From assembly GCA_023443225.1 (NCBI GenBank), contig JAEZVF010000060.1, forward strand, positions 124,001 through 188,000: a stretch of DNA of 64,000 nucleotides, written 5' to 3'. Each line of letters opens with the position of its first letter. Position 1 is the stretch's first letter. Below are positions 44,920 to 53,589 of the stretch, in pieces. This DNA is from Bacillota bacterium (GTDB lineage Bacteria > Bacillota > Clostridia > Lachnospirales > Lachnospiraceae). The notes under the pieces are model-generated. The model had not been told where the DNA came from. It worked only from the letters and a program-made list of their open reading frames with translations, and ran no database searches. The position numbers and the translations under genes are program-made.

Positions 44920-45558
44920 ATGGTGAAAGAGAGCGGGTCCTATAGAGTACTCATAGTATCAGCTGGTTGTTCAAGAAAGATGAAGACATTTAAACCATTG
45001 CTTCCTTTGGGAAATCACACCATTTTAGAGAATACAATTCATAATTTTCAGAAAGCTGGGATGGATGACATTGTTGTAGTAGTAGGGTACAAAAGAAGAG
45101 AATTAATCCCAATACTGAAAAGATTAGGGGTGAAAGTTGCTATAAACGAAGATTATGACCAAACCGACATGCTAGAATCTGTAAAAATTGGCTTGAGGGT
45201 TATGCCGGCAGATACCAGGGGTGTTCTACTTTGTCCTGTGGATATTCCATTAATACTGCCATCTACAATAAAAGAATTGGTGGAGACAGGAAAAAAATCA
45301 GATGCCTTGGCCGTTATTCCTGCTTACCAAGGACAATGGGGGCATCCGTTACTATTTGGGAGAAGAATTGCAAGTGAAATACTAAGGTATTATGGTGATC
45401 ATGGAATAAGAGGCGTCCTTAGTAAATTTTCAGATCGTATTCAATGTATCGATGTTCCGGATGAAAACATGTTAATGAATATTAATCGGCCGGAGGATTA
45501 TGAGAAATTAGTACAGATATACAATTATCAAAAAAATGAAATACTTAATGAACTGTAG
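44920..45558 (+). CDS. mocA: MobA/MocA-like molybdenum cofactor nucleotidyltransferase
   Basis: 212-residue NTP transferase with the motif LIVSAGCSRKMKTFKPLLPLG (nucleotide loop, with GxSxRM) and LLCPVDIPLILPSTI holding the metal-binding Asp, then GHPLLFG. MocA-type enzymes attach CMP to molybdopterin for xanthine-dehydrogenase-class enzymes, which fits the hydroxylase encoded downstream. A strong GGAGGTG site precedes the start. The last 23 bases overlap the next gene. Confidence 0.82.
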   Translation: MVKESGSYRVLIVSAGCSRKMKTFKPLLPLGNHTILENTIHNFQKAGMDDIVVVVGYKRRELIPILKRLGVKVAINEDYDQTDMLESVKIGLRVMPADTRGVLLCPVDIPLILPSTIKELVETGKKSDALAVIPAYQGQWGHPLLFGRRIASEILRYYGDHGIRGVLSKFSDRIQCIDVPDENMLMNINRPEDYEKLVQIYNYQKNEILNEL

Positions 45559-46615
45559 TGAAGCCAGATTGGAGCTTGGTATGAAAATAATAGAAACAAC
45601 AAAAGCGGTTGGACATGTGTTATGTCAAGACATCACACAGATTATTGTAGGTGAAAAAAAAGGCCCTGTATTTCGAAAGGGTCATATTGTAACGGAAGAG
45701 GATATCCCAGTTCTCTTATCTGTAGGTAAGGAACACTTATATGTATGGGAACAGGATGAAACAATGCTTCATGAAAATGAAGCTGCCCTTATCTTATTTG
45801 ATATTTGCAAAAATACAGGGATGAAGGGTTCGGATATAAAAGAAGGTAAAATTGAAATTATTGCAGACATGGATGGTCTGTTTAAAATAAATAGAGAAAA
45901 ATTAATAGCAATCAATAGTTTTGGAGACATGATGATAGCAACCAGACATGGTAATTTGCCCGTAAAAAAAGGTGATAAGCTTGCTGGGACCCGGATTATT
46001 CCGCTGGTTATTGAGAAAGAGAAGATGGAACAGGTAAAACAGATAGGTGGAGAGGAACCGATCCTCTCAATCCTTCCCTTTCAAAAAAAGAAAGTTGGAA
46101 TTGTAACCACGGGTAACGAAGTATACTCTGGAAGAATAAAGGATACCTTTGGACCTGTAATTAAAGATAAGCTAGCAAAATATACAGTAGATCTCTTTGG
46201 ACAGACCTATGTAGATGATCAGAAGATTCATATAAAAAATGCCATTATGGATTTTATCAATCAAGGTGCAGACATGGTCGTTTGTACCGGAGGGATGAGT
46301 GTAGATCCCGATGATTGTACACCAGGAGCCATAATGGAAACCGGTTCAAGGATTGTGACTTATGGTGCTCCAGTATTACCTGGGGCTATGATGTTGTTAT
46401 CTTATTATGAAAAAGAGGGAAGGACAATACCTATTTTAGGACTTCCAGGGTGTGTCATGTATGCCAAACAAACCATATTTGATATTCTTCTGCCAAGAAT
46501 TATGGCGGATGATGAAATTACAAGAGACGAATTAGCTGCTTTAGGGGAAGGCGGACTTTGTCTTCGATGTAATATATGTACGTATCCAAACTGTGGATTT
46601 GGTAAAGGACATTAA
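45536..46615 (+). CDS. MoeA/MogA-like molybdopterin-binding protein with C-terminal Cys cluster
   Basis: 359 residues. The second half holds the MoCF fold: VGIVTTGNEVYSGR near 190, VVCTGGMSVDPDDCTPGAI near 250 and ILGLPGCVMYAKQTIFDILLPRI near 310. The N-terminal half is a diverged MoeA-like domain (TKAVGHVLCQDIT). The tail adds a C-x2-C-x2-C-x4-C motif (Cys342, 345, 348, 353) that could hold an Fe-S cluster or zinc. It overlaps the MocA-like gene, suggesting coupled translation; an alternative start is ATG 45548. A role in molybdate or selenium insertion is inferred. Confidence 0.78.
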   Translation: MKYLMNCSEARLELGMKIIETTKAVGHVLCQDITQIIVGEKKGPVFRKGHIVTEEDIPVLLSVGKEHLYVWEQDETMLHENEAALILFDICKNTGMKGSDIKEGKIEIIADMDGLFKINREKLIAINSFGDMMIATRHGNLPVKKGDKLAGTRIIPLVIEKEKMEQVKQIGGEEPILSILPFQKKKVGIVTTGNEVYSGRIKDTFGPVIKDKLAKYTVDLFGQTYVDDQKIHIKNAIMDFINQGADMVVCTGGMSVDPDDCTPGAIMETGSRIVTYGAPVLPGAMMLLSYYEKEGRTIPILGLPGCVMYAKQTIFDILLPRIMADDEITRDELAALGEGGLCLRCNICTYPNCGFGKGH

Positions 46616-46661
46616 TACACTATAGAATTAAGTTCAAATTAATAGATATTTAATAATTCGG

Positions 46662-46729
46662 TGTCATAAGTTCCAATAGCTAATGAATATATACAAAATC
46701 ATTCATAGTATCTGAATTGGTTTATGACA
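46662..46729. other. Long imperfect hairpin between the MoeA-like gene and modA
   Basis: TGTCATAA/TTATGACA, CCAAT/ATTGG and ATGAAT/ATTCAT pair in nested order. No clear T-run follows, so this may be a weak terminator or an RNA-processing site. Confidence 0.5.
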
Positions 46730-46802
46730 TTCAAATCATTTAATATAAACACTAAACAGAATGACATAACGAAAACAATTGAATAAGTGAAAGGGACACA
46801 AA

Positions 46803-47687
46803 ATGAAAAAGAGGAAAAGAACGAATCTATTGCTGACTTTATTATTGATAGCAGCAATGCTACTCACTGGATGTGGGTCCTCTACCGCGAAAGAGGAAGG
46901 GAGTACAAAGGACACGGGAAATACCGAAACTAATGAACCCACAGAGACACAAGAAACAACTGAACCTTCGGAAACACAAGCTGAATCAACAAAAATACTG
47001 ATTGCGGCGGCAGCAAGCCTGGAATATTCTCTGAAAGATGAGTTAATTCCTATGTTTGAAGAGCAAAATCCCGGTATTATAGTGGAAGGTACTTATGACA
47101 GTTCCGGTAAATTACAGACTCAGATCGAAGAAGGGATTGATGTGGACATATTCTTTTCTGCAGCAAGCAAACAAATGGATGCATTGGACGAGAAAGGTAT
47201 GGTGAATTCTGATTCCAGAATCGATTTACTTAAGAATAAGATTGTTCTAATTGTGCCATCCGATTCTAGTGCTGGATTATCAAAATTTGAAGATATAGCA
47301 AAGGTAGATAAAATTGCCATTGGTGACCCGGACAGCGTACCGGCTGGGCAGTATGCAAAAGAGGCTTTGACTGCTTTGGGTTTATGGGAGGCAGTTTCTA
47401 AAAAAGCCAGTCTTGGTACTAATGTTACAGAAGTCTTAACCTGGGTGTCCGAGGGAAGTGCAGATGCAGGAATAGTATATGCAACAGATGCAGCTACTAA
47501 CCCTAATGAGCTTACCGTAATTGGCGAAGCTCCAAGTGGAAGTCTCAAATCGGAGGTTATTTATCCAATCGCTGTTCTTAAGAATTCAACCAAACAAGAG
47601 GCAGCTAAAAAATTCGTTGACTTTTTATCTTCAAAGGAAGCAATTGCGGTATTTGAAAAGTATGGATTTACAGATAACATTAAATAA
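46803..47687 (+). CDS. modA: Molybdate ABC transporter substrate-binding lipoprotein
   Basis: 294 residues with a lipoprotein signal ending LLTGC (Cys24), a Thr/Glu-rich linker (residues 28-62) and the ModA fold: ILIAAAASLEYSLKDELIP, GTYDSSGKLQTQIEEGIDVDIFFSAASKQMD and SADAGIVYATDA. It captures molybdate outside the membrane. It is followed by modB and modC and embedded among Moco genes, consistent with the metal demand of the hydroxylase. Confidence 0.93.
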   Translation: MKKRKRTNLLLTLLLIAAMLLTGCGSSTAKEEGSTKDTGNTETNEPTETQETTEPSETQAESTKILIAAAASLEYSLKDELIPMFEEQNPGIIVEGTYDSSGKLQTQIEEGIDVDIFFSAASKQMDALDEKGMVNSDSRIDLLKNKIVLIVPSDSSAGLSKFEDIAKVDKIAIGDPDSVPAGQYAKEALTALGLWEAVSKKASLGTNVTEVLTWVSEGSADAGIVYATDAATNPNELTVIGEAPSGSLKSEVIYPIAVLKNSTKQEAAKKFVDFLSSKEAIAVFEKYGFTDNIK

Positions 47688-47803
47688 AACAGATAAATCA
47701 CATTATGAAAGAATACAGATAGTCGTTTGTGAAACATTTAAGCCCAATGATGTTCCAGTGTTAAATTATGAGTTTCCAAATGCTAGAAAAAGAAAGGGTT
47801 AAT

Positions 47804-48487
47804 ATGGATATTTCGCCAATATTAGTTTCAATGAAAACTGCATCATTATCAATATTTATCACTTTTTTTCTTGGGATTTTCTTTGCAAAGTTAATAATAG
47901 AGATTAAAAATGAAACTTTAAGAAATATACTGGATGGAATATTAATCCTTCCATTAGTACTTCCACCGACGGTTGCTGGTTTTTTGTTGCTCTATCTATT
48001 CGGTGTCAGAAGACCGATTGGACAATTTTTTCTCGACTACTTCAGTATAAAAATTGCTTTTTCCTGGGGCGCAACTGTCTTAGCAGCTGTTGTTATGTCA
48101 TTTCCCTTAATGTACCGTTCTGCAAGAGCTGCCTTTGAACAGGTGGATATGAATTTACTTCATGCTGCCAGAACACTTGGTATGTCTGAGTGGAAGATAT
48201 TCTGGCAGGTTATGATGCCTGTGGCAATGCCTGGTGTAATAAGTGGAGGAATTCTTGCTTTTGCAAGAGGTCTAGGAGAATTTGGAGCCACTGCCATGAT
48301 TGCCGGCAATATTGCCGGTAAGACCAGGACAATTCCATTAGCAGTTTATTCAGCGGTTGCTGCAGGAGACATGGAAACGGCAGGCAAATATGTTAGTATC
48401 ATTATGATACTTGCGTTCCTTATTATACTTTCTATGAATTATATTGTTCCGGGAAGAGCTTATGCACACAGGAGGAATCATAAATGA
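47804..48487 (+). CDS. modB: Molybdate ABC transporter permease
   Basis: 227-residue permease with about five TM helices and the EAA loop AARTLGMSEWKIFWQVMMPVAMPGVISGGILAFARGLGEFGATAMIAGN. LPLVLPPTVAGFLLLYLFG is typical of ModB. The ATG at 47804 follows AAAGGG by six bases; the frame extends to 47768 without a ribosome site. It overlaps modC by four bases (ATGA). Confidence 0.92.
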   Translation: MDISPILVSMKTASLSIFITFFLGIFFAKLIIEIKNETLRNILDGILILPLVLPPTVAGFLLLYLFGVRRPIGQFFLDYFSIKIAFSWGATVLAAVVMSFPLMYRSARAAFEQVDMNLLHAARTLGMSEWKIFWQVMMPVAMPGVISGGILAFARGLGEFGATAMIAGNIAGKTRTIPLAVYSAVAAGDMETAGKYVSIIMILAFLIILSMNYIVPGRAYAHRRNHK

Positions 48488-49551
48488 GCCTGAGTGTAGA
48501 TATAACCAAACAATTTAAAAATTTTTCGATGAACGTACAGTTTAATACTACAGGCGAAATTACCGGTATACTTGGTGCATCGGGTTGCGGGAAGAGTATG
48601 ACACTGAAATCAATTGCTGGAATAATTACACCGGACTCCGGAAGGATTGTACTCAACGGAAGAGTATTGTTTGATTCTGAGAAAAAGATCAATCTCTGCC
48701 CACAGAAAAGAAAGGTAGGATATTTGTTTCAAAACTATGCCCTTTTTCCTAATATGTCGGTGGAACAAAATATTGGAGCGGGTATTCAGGACAAGAGAGA
48801 AAAGAAGTCATGCAGAGTAAAAGAAATGATTGATATCTTTCATTTAAACGGTTTGGAGAAACAATATCCGGGTCAGTTATCCGGTGGTCAGCAGCAGCGG
48901 GTGGCCCTAGCCAGGATTCTGGCATCCAATGCAGAAATTTTACTGCTAGATGAACCGTTTTCCGCTTTGGATTATTACCTAAAGGAACAGTTAAAAGAAC
49001 AATTACTTGAAATGATTAACAACTGTAAAAAAGATGTGATATTAGTTACTCATGATAGAGATGAAGCTTTTAGTCTTTGCCGGAATTTAATTATTATTGA
49101 ACATGGGCATCGTATTTGTTCCGGTGAACTAAAAGATATATTTGATAATCCAAAACATGTTGTGGCAGCCCGGCTTACCGGCTGCAAAAACATAGTAAGG
49201 GCAGTAAAAACAGCAGAGCATGAAATATATGCAAGTGATTGGAATATGAAATTATATGTAGAACAGGAGATTCCCGACAACTTAAGTCACATAGGAATAA
49301 GGGCGCATTATCTTAATGCTGTTATTAAGAAGGAAGGTCAACAAAATTTGCTTGAACCAGAACTTCTTACTGTGATGGAAAATCCATTTGAAATCAACCT
49401 TATTTTAAAAAACAAAGTAGGATGCTGCGATACAAACAATAATAAGATCTGGTGGAAATTGTCTAAGGAACAGTGGTATTTCGAATTAGACTGTAAATTA
49501 CCTACTTATATTGAATTTCCTTCAGACCATATTCTGTTGCTGTCCGAGTAA
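48484..49551 (+). CDS. modC: Molybdate ABC transporter ATP-binding protein
   Basis: 355 residues. The ATPase domain has GASGCGKS near 31-38, FQNYALFPNMSVEQNI, LSGGQQQRVALAR and LLLDEPFSALD with VTHDRDEAF. The C-terminal 110 residues form the regulatory part, which is diverged from the molbindin (MOP) type. GGAGG lies within the end of modB. Confidence 0.9.
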   Translation: MSLSVDITKQFKNFSMNVQFNTTGEITGILGASGCGKSMTLKSIAGIITPDSGRIVLNGRVLFDSEKKINLCPQKRKVGYLFQNYALFPNMSVEQNIGAGIQDKREKKSCRVKEMIDIFHLNGLEKQYPGQLSGGQQQRVALARILASNAEILLLDEPFSALDYYLKEQLKEQLLEMINNCKKDVILVTHDRDEAFSLCRNLIIIEHGHRICSGELKDIFDNPKHVVAARLTGCKNIVRAVKTAEHEIYASDWNMKLYVEQEIPDNLSHIGIRAHYLNAVIKKEGQQNLLEPELLTVMENPFEINLILKNKVGCCDTNNNKIWWKLSKEQWYFELDCKLPTYIEFPSDHILLLSE

Positions 49552-49631
49552 GGGTAAGTTATTCATAGAATCAAATAAGAATGTTAAAGGTAATATTACC
49601 AAAATTATAAATTGTAAGGATGGAGCGTATG

Positions 49632-50117
49632 ATGAATCAAATGACACATTTTGATGAAGAAGGGAATGCAATTATGGTCGATGTATCTGGTAAAGAGATA
49701 ACACTTCGTACTGCTGTTGCAAAGGGCAGAATCATGGTTAGTGAACAGGTTTTAGATGCTGTCATGAATCATAAAGTGGAAAAAGGCGATGTCCTGGGTG
49801 TTGCAAGAGTGGCTGGAATCATGGCGGTGAAACAAACCTCATCCCTGATACCTATGTGTCATCCTTTGTATATCACAAAATGTACCATAGATCTTGAAGT
49901 TGATCAGGAAACTAGCTCCATTATTGCAATTTGTACTACGAAGACACAAGGTCAAACTGGCGTGGAAATGGAAAGTTTAACCGGTGTTACCGTTGCACTT
50001 CTTACCATTTATGATATGTGTAAGGCAATCGATAAAACAATGGAAATAACCGATGTTCATCTGGTTCAAAAATCAGGTGGAAAAAGTGGTGATTTCATAA
50101 ACAAACGAGCAGAGTGA
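49632..50117 (+). CDS. moaC: Cyclic pyranopterin monophosphate synthase
   Basis: Second part of the first Moco step, converting the MoaA product to cPMP. The 162 residues have the active-site PMCHPLYITK, KGDVLGVARVAGI, GVEMESLTGVTVALLTIYDMCKA and the end KSGGKSGDF. Several ATGs are in phase (49620, 49629, 49632, 49641); GGAG at 49622-49625 best serves 49632. It is followed by the 47-bp element and moaA. Confidence 0.93.
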   Translation: MNQMTHFDEEGNAIMVDVSGKEITLRTAVAKGRIMVSEQVLDAVMNHKVEKGDVLGVARVAGIMAVKQTSSLIPMCHPLYITKCTIDLEVDQETSSIIAICTTKTQGQTGVEMESLTGVTVALLTIYDMCKAIDKTMEITDVHLVQKSGGKSGDFINKRAE

Positions 50118-50119
50118 AT

Positions 50120-50166
50120 GGCAGTATCAAATCTGAAAGCAGATGTGATATGCGATAGGTGTTAAG
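50120..50166 (+). repeat. 47-bp hairpin/RBS element, copy 2
   Basis: The same 47-base layout as 17723-17769, with 37 identical positions and no gaps. It again ends exactly at the next ATG and supplies the AGGTG ribosome site. AATCTG/CAGATG keeps the hairpin, while the outer pairing to the start region seen in copy 1 is lost. Confidence 0.75.
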
Positions 50167-51147
50167 ATGAAAGACAGAAGAAATCGTGAAATAGATTACT
50201 TGCGAATATCAATTACAGACCGATGCAATCTGCGTTGTATTTATTGTATGCCTGAAAAGGGAGTACCCTGTATGGAGCATCAGGAAATACTTACCTATGA
50301 AGAAATAGAACGGTTGTGTAAAGTATTTGCAAAGTTTGGAATTAAGAAAATAAAAATAACCGGAGGGGAACCTTTGGTTCGGAAGCAGTGTGATGTGTTA
50401 GTGGAAAAATTACATCATATAAAAGGAATCGAAACCATTACTCTAACGACAAACGGAGTACTGTTGCCGAATTATCTTGATCAGTTAGTACAAGCTGGTT
50501 TGGACGCTGTTAATATCAGTCTTGATGCAATGAATTCAGATAAATTTATAGATATTACTAGGGGAAACCATTGGAATGATATTATGGAAGGAATTCAAAG
50601 GGCACTTGAATTTCCATCTCTTCGAGTAAAAATTAATTGTGTTCCTATCAGAGGAGTCAATGAAGAGGATTTATTAAAAATTGCTGAATTAGCAAAAGAG
50701 AATCCGATTCACGTACGATTTATCGAAATGATGCCGATTGGATTGGGAAGAGAATTTTCTTTCCTTTCGGAAGATGAAGTAAGAGGTATGTTAGAACAAA
50801 AACTTGGAACACTTAAGTCTGTCTCTGATAATTTAGGGAATGGTCCAGCCCATTATTTTATGGCGGAAGGTTATAAGGGAAGAATTGGATTCATCAGTGC
50901 CAGGACACACAAATTTTGCGAAAGTTGCAATCGCATTCGCTTAACTTCCAATGGATTTTTAAAGACCTGTCTTCAATATAACTCCGGTTATGATTTAAAA
51001 CAGGTATTGCGGAGTTCTTCCACCGATGAGGTAATTGAAAATATAATTAGAAAAGCACTTTCAGAAAAACCGGATTGTCATGTTTTTGATACTTTACCGG
51101 TTCAGGATACTGTTGAGAAGAGAAGAATGAACGATATTGGAGGTTGA
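50167..51147 (+). CDS. moaA: GTP 3',8-cyclase
   Basis: Radical SAM enzyme for the first step of Moco synthesis. 326 residues with the SAM cluster CNLRCIYCM (Cys20, 24, 27), the second cluster CESCNRIRL...C (Cys251, 254, 268) and the C-terminal Gly-Gly (MNDIGG) needed for catalysis. ITGGEPLVR is the SAM-binding GGEP motif. It begins directly at the 47-bp element. moaD and moaE are not in the window and must be elsewhere. Confidence 0.95.
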   Translation: MKDRRNREIDYLRISITDRCNLRCIYCMPEKGVPCMEHQEILTYEEIERLCKVFAKFGIKKIKITGGEPLVRKQCDVLVEKLHHIKGIETITLTTNGVLLPNYLDQLVQAGLDAVNISLDAMNSDKFIDITRGNHWNDIMEGIQRALEFPSLRVKINCVPIRGVNEEDLLKIAELAKENPIHVRFIEMMPIGLGREFSFLSEDEVRGMLEQKLGTLKSVSDNLGNGPAHYFMAEGYKGRIGFISARTHKFCESCNRIRLTSNGFLKTCLQYNSGYDLKQVLRSSSTDEVIENIIRKALSEKPDCHVFDTLPVQDTVEKRRMNDIGG

Positions 51148-51154
51148 TATCCAT

Positions 51155-51598
51155 ATGGGAATAGTATATGCAGTTTGTATTAGCGAAAAAAAAGGCACCC
51201 AGAAAGTAAATGTGGAGAAAGCAGAATTTATTGAGGAATTTGGTATTAAAAATGACGCCCATGCTGGAAACTGGCATAGACAGATTAGTCTGTTAGCGTT
51301 GGAGAAAATAGAAGCCTTTCGTGCGAAAGGAATAGAGTTAGCCTATGGAGCATTTGGAGAGAATCTGGTGGTAGACGGAATTGACTTTGCTAGGCTTCCG
51401 ATAGGAACTATTTTTAAATGTAACGAAGTGGTACTTGAGTTGACACAAATCGGTAAGAAATGTCACAATGAATGTGAAATATTTCATAAGGTTGGAGACT
51501 GTATAATGCCGAGAGAAGGTGTTTTTGCAAGAGTGCTGCATGGCGGCGTGATTGAAAAAGGCGATGTTCTTGAGGTCATAGAAGACAACAAATTATAG
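51155..51598 (+). CDS. MOSC domain protein
   Basis: 147 residues with the small MOSC fold found at the end of Moco sulfurase. Key phrases are AHAGNWHRQISLLALEKIEAF, YGAFGENLVVDGI, LPIGTIFKCNEVVLELTQIGKKCH and the conserved Cys in NECEIFHKVGDCIMPREGVFARVLHGG. It may carry or position sulfur, selenium or Moco during maturation. GGAGG at the end of moaA serves the ATG at 51155; an in-frame ATG at 51137 overlaps moaA. Confidence 0.9.
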   Translation: MGIVYAVCISEKKGTQKVNVEKAEFIEEFGIKNDAHAGNWHRQISLLALEKIEAFRAKGIELAYGAFGENLVVDGIDFARLPIGTIFKCNEVVLELTQIGKKCHNECEIFHKVGDCIMPREGVFARVLHGGVIEKGDVLEVIEDNKL

Positions 51599-51651
51599 TT
51601 AAACCACTTATCAGCAGCCTCAAGTAGAGTTGGTTAGGAGGTCAGAATATC

Positions 51652-52140
51652 ATGCGTGTAGCAATTATTACATCCAGTGATTCTGGATATGCTAAAGAGA
51701 GAGAAGACAGGAGTGGTCCTGTCATTAGAGAGATGGCGGAGCAGGAAGGTTATGAAGTTGTATCCATGACCTTATTACCGGATAACAAGGAAATGTTAAA
51801 AGAGGAAATGATTCGTATCTGTGATGAGGGTTTGGCAGATCTCATTTTGACAACAGGGGGGACAGGATTATCTCCAACAGATTGTATGCCGGAGGCTACG
51901 GAAGAAGTCGGAGAACGGAGAGTACCGGGATTACCAGAGGCAATGCGCCAATATAGTATGCAGTTTACAAAGCGTGCAATGCTGTCAAGAGCTACTTGTG
52001 TAACTAGAAAATCTACATTAATCTTAAACCTGCCAGGAAGTCCAAAAGCGGTGCGGGAATGTCTAACATATGTACTTCCAGAATTGGAGCATGGATTACA
52101 TATTATGTTAGGCTTAACGGGGAGATGCGCAAGAAGTTAA
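51652..52140 (+). CDS. mogA: Molybdopterin adenylyltransferase MogA/MoaB family
   Basis: 162 residues with the MoCF_biosynth motifs: AIITSSDSGYAKEREDRSGP, LILTTGGTGLSPTDCMPEAT and LNLPGSPKAVRECL. It adenylates molybdopterin before molybdate insertion. It follows the MOSC gene by 53 bases with AGGAGG before the start. The stop codon lies inside the stem of a strong terminator, so it is the last gene of the Moco run. Confidence 0.93.
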   Translation: MRVAIITSSDSGYAKEREDRSGPVIREMAEQEGYEVVSMTLLPDNKEMLKEEMIRICDEGLADLILTTGGTGLSPTDCMPEATEEVGERRVPGLPEAMRQYSMQFTKRAMLSRATCVTRKSTLILNLPGSPKAVRECLTYVLPELEHGLHIMLGLTGRCARS

Positions 52141-52170
52141 AGAATAGCTTTTGCAGCTATTCTTTAACTT
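52134..52170 (+). terminator. Terminator of the Moco operon, stem includes the mogA stop
   Basis: A perfect 16-base-pair stem, AAGTTAAAGAATAGCT/AGCTATTCTTTAACTT, has a five-base loop and starts within the last codons of mogA. Confidence 0.8.
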
Positions 52171-52232
52171 CTCGAAACTAACGTTTCCTGAAGTAAAAGA
52201 ATAAATTCTTGAACCTTATCTAACAAAATATG

Positions 52233-52276
52233 AGGGTTGTAGCAAAATTCTTAAACTAAAATTCTGCAGCAACCCT
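52233..52276 (-). terminator. Terminator of selD (minus strand)
   Basis: AGGGTTG...GCA and TGC...CAACCCT pair around an AT-rich loop, with further AAATT pairing. Read on the minus strand the stem is followed by ATATTTTGTT, fitting the end of the selD transcript. Confidence 0.65.
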
Positions 52277-52317
52277 AAGTAATTGATTTTTTCCCGTTTG
52301 AAGACAAACAATAATGA

Positions 52318-53355
52318 TTAATAAAACAACAAAGGTTTTTCCTTGGGATCGGTAACCTGTCCGATAATTTTAGCCCAAGGCGTGTATTGTTCCATGCGGC
52401 TGATATATTCTTTTGCATCGTTTTCTGGTAAGGCGATTAATAAACCTCCGGAAGTCTGGGGATCCAACATTAGATCCTTTCGATTTTGAGGAAGATTATT
52501 CTTATAGATAAACTTGTCATTTAAGTAATCAAGATTATTATACATGCCTTCTGGAATAATACCCATAGAAGCAAATGCCAATGCACCTTCAATAAGAGGG
52601 ATACTATCTGTATATAGTTCAATTGACTTATTGCTTCCAGAGGCCATTTCATAAGTGTGACCGGTTAAACTAAATCCGGTAACATCTGTACAGGAATGAA
52701 CATCTAATCCAGCCATGGATAACTTTGCGTTTTTATTTAGAGTAGACATAATTGTAATAACTTCCTTTTGGCTTTTTTCATCCAGCATCCCAGCCTTTGC
52801 TGCGGTATTCATGATACCTGTTCCAATTGGTTTGGTCAGAACAAGTACATCACCGGTATGGGCAGAACTATTCGTAAGAATATCGTTTGGATGAGCAAAA
52901 CCCGTAACGCATAGACCATATTTTGGTGTTGGGTCAGAAATGGTATGACCACCAGCGATTACAGCACCAGCTTCTTTTACTTTAGAATATCCGCCTTCCA
53001 GGATACTTTGCATTACACTTATATCCAAACAGGAGGGAAAGCACATGAGATTCATGGCTGTAGCAGGGTCACCACCCATTGCATAGATATCACTTAAAGC
53101 ATTGGCTGCAGCAATCTGGCCAAAAGCATAGGGATCATCCACCATTGGAGGAAAGAAGTCAACCGTTTGGATTGCAACGATGGATTCATTTATTTTATAA
53201 ACACAGGCATCATCACTAGTCTCAAACCCAACCAGCAAATTGGGACTATCAAACTTTGGGAGTTGGTTTAATACATTATGGAGAATACCAGGTCCTATTT
53301 TTGCAGCACAACCGGATGTCTTAACCAAACTGGTAAGGGGTACATTTTTTTTCAC
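52318..53355 (-). CDS. selD: Selenide, water dikinase
   Basis: Makes selenophosphate from selenide and ATP. 345 residues with the catalytic SGCAAK (Cys16, Lys19), a cysteine rather than selenocysteine form; the second Cys of the E. coli GCGCK motif is Ala. QTVDFFPPMVDDPYAFGQIAAANALSD, GGHTISDP, GTGIMNTA and CTDVTGFSLTGH are typical. It supplies selenium for the labile selenium cofactor of the hydroxylase encoded nearby and possibly for other uses. It is divergent from the LysR gene. Confidence 0.95.
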   Translation of the reverse strand: MKKNVPLTSLVKTSGCAAKIGPGILHNVLNQLPKFDSPNLLVGFETSDDACVYKINESIVAIQTVDFFPPMVDDPYAFGQIAAANALSDIYAMGGDPATAMNLMCFPSCLDISVMQSILEGGYSKVKEAGAVIAGGHTISDPTPKYGLCVTGFAHPNDILTNSSAHTGDVLVLTKPIGTGIMNTAAKAGMLDEKSQKEVITIMSTLNKNAKLSMAGLDVHSCTDVTGFSLTGHTYEMASGSNKSIELYTDSIPLIEGALAFASMGIIPEGMYNNLDYLNDKFIYKNNLPQNRKDLMLDPQTSGGLLIALPENDAKEYISRMEQYTPWAKIIGQVTDPKEKPLLFY

Positions 53356-53589
53356 ATTTAACGCGTCCTTTCTTGTTTTATCTTTTTAAAACGAAGTATT
53401 ACAGTTGGAGTGTTATAAGTTTTTATAACATAATTACAATTAGTCATGTATGATAATATACCAACTATATATAATATAACATATATTTTGAGATTAAGGT
53501 ATAAGTATAAACAGAATCTAGAGAAGAAACCCGATTATTGAAAAAACCAATAAATAGAGTAAATATATATAATGATGGGAGGGAAAAAG

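Noticed and set aside
46662..46729. Moco riboswitch upstream of modA
   Set aside because: Only a simple nested hairpin is visible; the conserved Moco aptamer core was not found.
47521..47802. 93-residue frame overlapping the end of modA
   Set aside because: Mostly inside modA in another frame, no ribosome site and no family match.
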